Of a DNA stretch of 7,290 bases, positions 1-4,176 are shown piece after piece. Origin of the DNA: Methylococcaceae bacterium (GTDB lineage Bacteria > Pseudomonadota > Gammaproteobacteria > Methylococcales > Methylomonadaceae); contig JABFST010000401.1 in assembly GCA_013140465.1 (NCBI GenBank), forward strand, positions 1-7,290, in the 5' to 3' direction. A program made the translations under genes and the position numbers. Position 1 is the first letter of the stretch, and every line of letters starts with the position of its first letter. A model generated the notes under the pieces. The model did no database searches. It worked only from the letters and a program-made list of their open reading frames with translations, and was not told the origin of the DNA.

Positions 1-52
1 CCGCACTAAATTCAAGCTTTTTTAGATTTTTAAAAAAGAGGGATTCGTGCGG
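1..52. repeat. Nested inverted repeat at the window edge
   Basis: CCGCAC (1-6) pairs with GTGCGG (47-52). Nested inside, CTTTTTTA (17-24) pairs with TAAAAAAG (31-38) around a 6-base loop. No gene lies here. It could be a bidirectional terminator-like hairpin or the end of an element extending left of the window; the sequence does not decide. Nothing else is visible between 53 and 102. Confidence 0.4.
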
Positions 53-102
53 GGTAATGACTTGAAAATAGGCTATAAATTGGGGGTTGACTTTTTTATG
101 AC

Positions 103-218
103 AGGCCGGAATAAGGCTGTTTGAACGTAAGTGAAAACTGCCGTTTCCGGCACACCGCAGCCTCGCTTTGCCGGAAACGCCGCTTTTCGCTTACGCTCAA
201 TGCGGCTTATTCCGGCCT
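103..218. repeat. 116-bp palindromic (MITE/REP-like) element
   Basis: AGGCCGGAATAAG (103-115) is exactly inverted as CTTATTCCGGCCT (206-218), and CGTTTCCGGC (142-151) as GCCGGAAACG (170-179). The arms 103-151 and 170-218 are complementary for most of their 49 bp, with most mismatches just inside the tips and beside the inner stem, and an 18-base loop at 152-169. It contains no convincing gene and ends about 20 bp past the vapC stop, so a transcript leaving vapC would fold here. I see no run of T after the hairpin, so a classical terminator role is unproven. The structure fits a non-autonomous palindromic element. Confidence 0.75.
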
Positions 219-237
219 ACAAGGCTAACAAAACCGC

Positions 238-639
238 TTAAACCCAATTTTCTACCCTAAGCCCTGCAACCCGAACAAACTCTTTGGTGTTGTTCGTCAC
301 TAACACCAAACCTTCGCTACGCGCGTGTCCGGCAATATGCAAGTCATTCACACCGATGCTGTTGCCTTGCTTTTCAAGAGCGGCGCGAATATCGCCATAA
401 TGCGCGGCGGCTTTAGGTGTGTAGTCCAGCACTTGTAGGCGCGAGATAAAATCTTCCACCTGCCGCAGGTTGTGTGCCGCTTGGGTGCTTTTGCCTACCC
501 CATGCAACAGCTCCGCCAAGGTGATGCTGGATATGCACAATTGCCCAACAGATTGGTTAAAGGTGTCCAGCACTTCAATAGGGCGGTGTTTAATGACATA
601 AATAACCATGTTGGTGTCCAACATGTACTTAAGAATCAT
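238..639 (-). CDS. vapC: VapC toxin, PIN-domain tRNA(fMet)-type endonuclease
   Basis: A 133-residue PIN-domain ribonuclease, the toxin of a type II toxin-antitoxin pair. Family members of this close type cleave initiator tRNA in the anticodon loop and stop translation when the antitoxin is degraded. The N-terminus carries MLDTN with the metal-binding Asp8. ITLAEL supplies acidic Glu43, and GVNDLHIAGHA supplies Asp99. TNNTKEF (115-121) is the usual PIN C-terminal strand motif. Length and motif order are full for the family, so the toxin appears intact. The start ATG (639-637) overlaps the vapB stop as ATGA, the normal arrangement for translational coupling, which decides the start over the internal Met6. 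Activity is inferred; the identification is firm. Confidence 0.93.
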   Translation of the reverse strand: MILKYMLDTNMVIYVIKHRPIEVLDTFNQSVGQLCISSITLAELLHGVGKSTQAAHNLRQVEDFISRLQVLDYTPKAAAHYGDIRAALEKQGNSIGVNDLHIAGHARSEGLVLVTNNTKEFVRVAGLRVENWV

Positions 640-869
640 AAGGCTTCGCGCGGCGTTTCGGTTTGTTCCGCCCGCTCTTGCAGAAAGTCGTCACTCACCT
701 TTTCCCCGCTTAAAAAGAAACTGTCCCAAGTGTTTTCCACTGGGCAGAGTATGCGTTCTTCTCCATTCATGCGGATGCTGACTTTTTTAACCGAATCATT
801 AAAACGCACTTCCACAGGTAAACGCACGGCCTGGGTTTTGTTATTGTTAAAAACACTGCCTTGCAACAT
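636..869 (-). CDS. vapB: VapB antitoxin, AbrB/SpoVT-type DNA-binding protein
   Basis: A 77-residue antitoxin encoded directly upstream of vapC. The N-terminal half contains the swapped-hairpin signature KTQAVRLP (about residues 10-17), typical of the VapB/MazE AbrB-like fold. The C-terminal half (WDSFFLSGEKVSDDFL) is the part that usually wraps the toxin active site. I place the start at ATG 869-867, not at the in-frame GTG 881-879, because GAGG (876-879, read on the minus strand) lies six bases before the ATG, and the GTG would fall inside that ribosome-binding site. In this family VapB represses its own operon and the VapBC complex represses more strongly. The AT-rich dyad overlapping the promoter fits that. 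Confidence 0.9.
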   Translation of the reverse strand: MLQGSVFNNNKTQAVRLPVEVRFNDSVKKVSIRMNGEERILCPVENTWDSFFLSGEKVSDDFLQERAEQTETPREAL

Positions 870-890
870 GATAAACCTCACCTCTATTTG

Positions 891-930
891 TATATAGCAT
901 CAGTATATAGTTTGCTTAGGCCACCAACAA
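891..930 (-). promoter_or_regulatory. Putative vapBC promoter and operator
   Basis: On the minus strand, TTGTTG (930-925) and TATACT (907-902) are separated by 17 bp, a plausible sigma-70 promoter with a good -10 and weak -35. TATATA at 891-896 and at 904-909 form a dyad with a 7-bp centre covering the -10 and initiation region; TATATAG is also repeated directly (891-897, 904-910). This is where VapB/VapBC autorepression would be expected. The assignment rests on position and symmetry only. Confidence 0.55.
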
Positions 931-1018
931 GCTAAAATCGGTAATAAATACCCGTCGAATAAAGGCGTTTTATGCCAGCTGTAGCCTAACTATTCAGAGC
1001 GACTTCTAATAAGTCAAA

Positions 1019-1110
1019 TTTACCGTAGGCTTAGCGGAGTCTTTACCGTAAGCTGAGCGGAGTCTTTACCGTAAGCTGAGCGGAGTCTTTACCGTAGGCT
1101 GAGCGGAGTC
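1019..1110 (+). repeat. Four tandem 23-bp repeats
   Basis: Four uninterrupted units start at 1019, 1042, 1065 and 1088, each beginning TTTACCGTA and ending GAGCGGAGTC or TAGCGGAGTC. Units 2 and 3 are identical; units 1 and 4 differ by one or two bases. Lack of spacers excludes CRISPR. Near-identity suggests recent slippage or unequal exchange, so copy number may vary between strains. Confidence 0.9.
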
Positions 1111-1175
1111 GAAGCCGGTTTGTTCGCTTCGACTCCGCTCAGCGAACGGCTGTTTCGCTCAGCGAACGGCTGTTG
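1098..1175. repeat. Perfect 18-bp hairpin followed by a duplicated 20-mer
   Basis: The last 23-mer runs into an 18-bp perfect inverted repeat: 1098-1115 (GCTGAGCGGAGTCGAAGC) and 1126-1143, loop 10 bases. The right arm begins the next structure, a 20-mer starting CGCTCAGCGAACGG present at 1136-1155 and again at 1156-1175 with one difference. Thus the same GCTGAGCG/CGCTCAGC core occurs many times in both orientations within 160 bp. Confidence 0.85.
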
Positions 1176-1342
1176 TGCCCCGGATGCTGAATAGTTACGC
1201 TGTAGCGCGCATGAAGCGTAGCGGAATGTGCGAAGGTTGGCGGTACGAATCCCTGTATTCCGCAAGCTCCATACGGGCACTTGCTTGGAAACGAGACATA
1301 TTGTTGGCGGAAAAGCACTAGGGCGTAGAGCGGATTGGTTAT

Positions 1343-1372
1343 CTCGTTCCCAAACTCCAGTTTGGGAACGAG
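1343..1372. repeat. Perfect 14-bp hairpin, CTCGTTCCCAAACT family
   Basis: CTCGTTCCCAAACT (1343-1356) is exactly inverted at 1359-1372, leaving a two-base centre. The same motif recurs as a 12-bp stem at 1548-1573 and degenerately near 1514-1535. The stretch 1207-1342 before it has no gene; it holds only a weak 7-bp inverted pair GCGGAAT/ATTCCGC (1221-1227, 1257-1263). Confidence 0.85.
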
Positions 1373-1374
1373 AC

Positions 1375-1498
1375 AGTCTGCACCGCGTAAACACGGTGGT
1401 ATGGCTGGAGTGCAAGGGCTTTAGACCTTGCCCGCTAGTCTGCACTGCTGCCACGGCAACGTCTAAAGCCGTTGCAGTCCGGGGATTTGTCCTGTTCC
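1375..1498. repeat. Three-hairpin dispersed repeat, copy A
   Basis: About 124 bp, closely matched by copy B at 2694-2812. It contains three small stems with 8-base loops: CACCG/CGGTG (1381-1385, 1394-1398), GCAAGG/CCTTGC (1412-1417, 1426-1431) and GCAACG/CGTTGC (1456-1461, 1470-1475). Hairpins 2 and 3 are also imperfect inverted copies of each other, so the whole can fold in two ways. There is no coding content worth calling. Between this copy and the next structure (1499-1547) is only a degenerate CAAACTCCAG motif. Confidence 0.8.
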
Positions 1499-1547
1499 TA
1501 GGCTGCTGCCCATCGAGTTCGCAAACTCCAGTTTTTTATCATCATCT

Positions 1548-1653
1548 CATTCCCAAACTCCAGTTTGGGAATGCCTATGACCAAGCTCCGCTTGGTGTAT
1601 GCGAACTTCAAGCAGAGCTTGAAGGTAGGCATTCCCAAGCCAGAGCTTGGGAA
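1548..1653. repeat. Branched hairpin cluster (cloverleaf-like repeat)
   Basis: Four perfect stems lie side by side: 12 bp at 1548-1559/1562-1573, 7 bp at 1580-1586/1590-1596, 8 bp at 1606-1613/1617-1624 and 9 bp at 1632-1640/1645-1653. In addition GGGAATGCCTA (1567-1577) pairs with TAGGCATTCCC (1626-1636), enclosing the two middle hairpins as a branched structure. It lies immediately downstream of the SUMF1 gene ending at 1702. No T-run follows on the minus strand, so it is not a typical terminator. It is probably a mobile REP-like unit. Confidence 0.75.
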
Positions 1654-1697
1654 CGAGGCAAAAAATCAAAAAAACAAAGGAACAAACACTAAAGGCC

Positions 1698-1828
1698 AAA
1701 GTTACAAGGCCCTGGCGACGCGAAAGCCGAGGCTGCTGTTGGCATCATCAGAATTGCCCCCGTAGCGGATAGCCGACCGGAGGAACTGCGGATTGTAGTT
1801 CCACGAACCGCCCCGAACCACCCGGCGG
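1698..1828 (-). other. Putative DGR variable region VR1
   Basis: A 72-bp hypervariable core (1729-1800, 24 codons) lies between 28 bp (1801-1828) and 31 bp (1698-1728) that are identical to the corresponding DNA at 4149-4176 and 4046-4076. Of 24 differences in the core, 12 are at codon position 1, 8 at position 2 and 4 at position 3. The GC-rich GTCGCCAGGGCC near the stop is in the place of an IMH (initiation of mutagenic homing) site. Near-identity continues past the stop toward about 1672 with three mismatches. Confidence 0.72.
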
Positions 1829-2649
1829 CCACACTCGCCGCTATTTGCCGCCAACCAGGCCGAACCGTCATTAGGCGCGTTGTTATAGTTGTCATGATAA
1901 CAATCCAGAGTCCATTCATAGACATTGCCCAACATATCAAACAAGCCAAACGGATTGGCGGCAAAGCTGGCAACCGGGGCGGTATACACAAAACCATCGT
2001 CACAACTTGCCAACGTCCAGTTTTTATCAACTATCGCTTTGGCTTCTTGCCCTAAACCATTGGCATAACGGCATTGTTCGCTATCAGCAAAATAGCGCGG
2101 CGTTTGGGTACCAGCACGCGCGGCATACTCCCATTCCGCTTCGGTGGGCAAACGGTAAGCCACACCGGTACGTTGTGACAGCCAATCAAGAAACTGTTGG
2201 GCATCTTGCCACGACACGCACACCACGGGGTGTAAGTCGGTTTGGCTAACCCCTGGGGCTTGCCAACTGTTGCCAGCGTTTGGTTGCCATTTTTTTTGGG
2301 CGGCATCCCAGCTATAACAGCCTTTACCTGTGGTTTCGGCAGTAGTTTTATACGCCGTGTCTTGCACAAACTGCCTAAATTGCCCCACGGTAATTTCACA
2401 GCGGCTGATGGCAAACGGCCTAGGCAGGGTGACAGAGTGTTGGGGGGATTCGTCTGTATCGCGGACTTGTTCATCCTTGGGCGAACCCATCAAAAACGAG
2501 CCAGGGTGGATTGCCACCATCGTGGGGGCGAGGGTGTTATCGGTTTGCTGGCAACTGGCGGCAAGTGGGGAGGTGTCGGCTAGGGCTAAGCCGTTGTTTA
2601 GCAGCAAAGCTATTAGGGCGATAGTGTGCAGTTTTAGTAATGGCTTCAT
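1702..2649 (-). CDS. Secreted SUMF1/FGE-like CLec-fold protein, putative DGR target
   Basis: A 315-residue exported protein. Residues 1-24 form a signal peptide (two Lys, a Leu/Ala core, ALA before Asp25). Residues about 44-315 are a SUMF1 (formylglycine-generating-enzyme family) domain: HPGSFLMGS, RLPTEAEWEYAARAG (166-180), GNVYEW (241-246), RRVVRGGSW (275-283), GFRVARAL (308-315). The paired C-terminal cysteines of true FGE are absent, so sulfatase-activating oxidation is unlikely. Instead the C-terminus looks like the variable region of FGE-type lectin-fold proteins such as TvpA and TaqVP: 24 divergent residues (284-307) between invariant scaffolds shared with the gene ending at 4050. Role by inference: ligand binding outside the cytoplasm. 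The next minus-strand gene upstream is 207 bp away across a dispersed repeat, so separate transcription is likely; I see no strong ribosome-binding site at this start. Confidence 0.88.
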   Translation of the reverse strand: MKPLLKLHTIALIALLLNNGLALADTSPLAASCQQTDNTLAPTMVAIHPGSFLMGSPKDEQVRDTDESPQHSVTLPRPFAISRCEITVGQFRQFVQDTAYKTTAETTGKGCYSWDAAQKKWQPNAGNSWQAPGVSQTDLHPVVCVSWQDAQQFLDWLSQRTGVAYRLPTEAEWEYAARAGTQTPRYFADSEQCRYANGLGQEAKAIVDKNWTLASCDDGFVYTAPVASFAANPFGLFDMLGNVYEWTLDCYHDNYNNAPNDGSAWLAANSGECGRRVVRGGSWNYNPQFLRSAIRYGGNSDDANSSLGFRVARAL

Positions 2650-2693
2650 GGTGGACTGGCTGGTTAATCATTCGGGGCTGGGGTTGCGTGGTA

Positions 2694-2812
2694 AGTCTGC
2701 ACCGAGTAAATACGGTGGTATGGCTGGAGTGCAAGGGCTTTAGACCTTGCCCGCTTCGCTGCCGCCACGGCAACGTCTAAAGCCGTTGCACTCCGGCGAT
2801 TTGTCTTGTTCC
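2694..2812. repeat. Three-hairpin dispersed repeat, copy B
   Basis: Matches copy A (1375-1498) over its whole length. The spacer between hairpins 2 and 3 differs and is shorter. Stems 2 and 3 are preserved exactly (2731-2736/2745-2750 and 2770-2775/2784-2789). It fills most of the 207 bp between the SUMF1 start and the stop of the regulator gene. Both copies have the same orientation and bracket the SUMF1 gene at 1702-2649. The remaining bases of the gap (2650-2693, 2813-2856) show nothing further. Confidence 0.8.
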
Positions 2813-2856
2813 CAAACGCCAGACTGTGAAAGTAAAGCTGTTGCCCTAGCACACGA

Positions 2857-3894
2857 CTACCTCGGTTTAAACCCCGCGCGTGAAATCATTTGCTCAACTT
2901 CTTTACACACATTGACATAATGCAATTCAACATCGGGATGCTGTTTACTAAAAACCCGAAAAATCTCATCTGCAAACGCTTGGCCTATGGTTTCAACCCC
3001 TTCAAAATCAAAAACAACGATTTTAAATCGGTCAATACGCGCTACTAAGCGTTTGGCTTGTGAGCGGGAAATCAGTTTTTCATGCCCATATTGCGCTAAA
3101 CGGACAGGCACAATGGTTTTTGCAAAACTATAATCCTCATCCGTAAACGCATCAAAAACGTTGGTAATATTATGCGAAGAGTTGTTTTTTAATAGCATTG
3201 AAACGACTGTCCCCTGCGTGGAGAACTCCACTTCATCAAGACTATCGTTATATTCATGCCGGTGGTCAAAGAGCAGGTTTCCTGATGCAATCCAAAAACT
3301 ATCAAATACCTTCGACGAAAAAAAGATACCTTCACCACTGTGGTTGTTAGGATCTGTGGTTAGTTTTCCTTTTGCCAATTCAAGCAAGGCTTGTCTTTCA
3401 TCCGCTAAATTTAATACGCGCTGAATTTTCTTAAAAATACCCTCGCCATTATCGCCAATCACAATTTCAGAATACGCGGCTGTTTTTAGTAAAAGAATAT
3501 CAACTTTTTCACCCGACGAATGATCAATTGCGTTATTCAGCATTTCAGTAAAACCATATTGCCAAATATCAATGACGTTTTCTGGTAATTTGCCTAATCT
3601 TGGAAAAATATCCTGTGTCCAAACAATATGCTCTTCAAGTGCTTTATCGAGCGGATAAGTGTTTTCCCAACGTTCAAGCGGCTGCAAACTGTAATGCCGA
3701 CTTTGTGTTGAGCCAGTAACCAATAACGCTTTTTGCTCCACTAAATTTTGGATGTGTTTGTTAACGGCTTGGCGCGTTATAGCAAACTGCTTTGCCGTTA
3801 AATTAGCGATGTCTTTGGGATGTTGCTCTACATGGGCAATAATAAATTGGCGAATTTCTTCCGTTTTTTTGCGTAATTTGGGCATATCAGTCAT
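2857..3894 (-). CDS. Winged-helix / GHKL ATPase / STAS-like (DUF4325) regulator
   Basis: A 345-residue cytoplasmic protein with three parts. Residues about 8-70 form a winged helix-turn-helix (TAKQFAITRQAVNKHIQNLVEQ is its recognition region). Residues about 85-235 are a histidine-kinase-type ATPase: N-box E117, N120, N121, D124, H125; G1 box DNGEGI (148-153); G2 box HSGEGI (185-190). Residues about 265-345 are a STAS-like DUF4325 domain (IVVFDFEGVETIGQAFADEIFRVF). No phosphoacceptor His domain or membrane segment is seen, so it is not a standard sensor kinase. It resembles an anti-sigma-type ATPase fused to its own antagonist-like domain and a DNA-binding head. Role inferred: ATP-dependent transcription switch. 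No clear ribosome-binding site is visible; ATG 3894 was chosen over Met4 as the longer form. It lies between the two variable-region genes on the same strand. Confidence 0.85.
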   Translation of the reverse strand: MTDMPKLRKKTEEIRQFIIAHVEQHPKDIANLTAKQFAITRQAVNKHIQNLVEQKALLVTGSTQSRHYSLQPLERWENTYPLDKALEEHIVWTQDIFPRLGKLPENVIDIWQYGFTEMLNNAIDHSSGEKVDILLLKTAAYSEIVIGDNGEGIFKKIQRVLNLADERQALLELAKGKLTTDPNNHSGEGIFFSSKVFDSFWIASGNLLFDHRHEYNDSLDEVEFSTQGTVVSMLLKNNSSHNITNVFDAFTDEDYSFAKTIVPVRLAQYGHEKLISRSQAKRLVARIDRFKIVVFDFEGVETIGQAFADEIFRVFSKQHPDVELHYVNVCKEVEQMISRAGFKPR

Positions 3895-3917
3895 TTAAAT
3901 TCAACTTTAAAAGCAAC

Positions 3918-3959
3918 ATTGTCAATTAATAATATTTTATTGTCAATTTATGTTGTCAT
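3918..3959 (-). promoter_or_regulatory. Promoter region with repeated TTGTCAA boxes
   Basis: TTGTCAA (read TTGACAA on the minus strand) occurs at 3919-3925 and 3940-3946, inside a 10-bp direct repeat ATTGTCAATT starting at 3918 and 3939, exactly 21 bp or two helical turns apart. A third, TTGTCAT, is at 3953-3959. Minus-strand TTGACA at 3946-3941 could be a -35, with GACAAT 17 bp further on as a weak -10. The boxes sit 24-65 bp before a gene encoding a winged-helix protein, so autoregulation is a reasonable guess. The rest of the 155-bp gap up to 4049 shows only the conserved tail downstream of VR2. Confidence 0.45.
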
Positions 3960-4045
3960 AAGCTGAAATATAGCAAGTAGGATGACTGACGTAAGGAAGC
4001 ACCCCTACGCCCCTGCAAAAAACAAAGGAACAAACCCTAAAGGAT

Positions 4046-4176
4046 AAAGTTACAAGGCCCTGGCGACGCGAAAGCCGAAGAAGTTGAAGGCAACATCGGT
4101 ATAGTACCAGATGCGCTTAGCCGACCAGAGGTACTGTGGATAGTCTTCCCACGAACCGCCCCGAACCACCCGGCGG
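4046..4176 (-). other. Putative DGR variable region VR2
   Basis: The partner of VR1: core 4077-4148 (24 codons), identical flanks 4149-4176 and 4046-4076. Invariant codons inside the core (Pro, Gln, Leu, Ser, Ala, Arg and others) match VR1, while neighbouring codons swap among Glu/Asn, Asp/Tyr, Tyr/Phe, Lys/Ile, Trp/Gly, Phe/Asn and Phe/Ser. These are what A-to-N changes of AAC-like template codons produce. This copy is rich in Tyr, Trp and Phe, typical of a selected binding surface. Homology with VR1 continues past the stop to about 4017. Confidence 0.72.

Larger units (their letters stand above)
978..1206. repeat. MITE-like unit with ~20-bp imperfect terminal inverted repeats
   Basis: The left end 978-997 and right end 1187-1206 are inverted copies matching at 17 of 20 positions, including a perfect CTGAATAGTTA/TAACTATTCAG core; weaker matching continues about 10 bp outward on both sides. 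The 229-bp interval has no convincing gene. It holds four tandem 23-mers, an 18-bp perfect hairpin and a doubled 20-mer. I call it a non-autonomous, transposon-like unit, but no target-site duplication is obvious. Between its left end and the vapBC promoter (931-977) I see nothing. Confidence 0.5.

Noticed and set aside
636..881. vapB starting at GTG 881
   Set aside because: The GTG lies inside the ribosome-binding site that serves ATG 869.
1019..1110. CRISPR array
   Set aside because: The 23-bp units abut with no spacers and no cas gene is present; it is a plain tandem repeat.
1228..1692. A 154-codon open frame on the plus strand
   Set aside because: It runs through three different repeat elements and hairpins, and its protein reads as translated repeats (for example the PVWERD type), with no domain.
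1702..2649. Genuine formylglycine-generating enzyme that activates sulfatases
   Set aside because: The two catalytic cysteines near the C-terminus are absent and no sulfatase gene is nearby.
2857..3894. Ordinary sensor histidine kinase
   Set aside because: It has GHKL ATPase boxes but no dimerisation/phosphoacceptor His domain, no membrane segment and no adjacent response regulator.
1698..4176. Simple recent gene duplication as the sole explanation of the matching ends
   Set aside because: The rest of the two SUMF1 domains is clearly diverged, while differences in the core cluster at codon positions 1 and 2 between identical flanks. Local gene conversion without mutagenesis would have made the core identical too.
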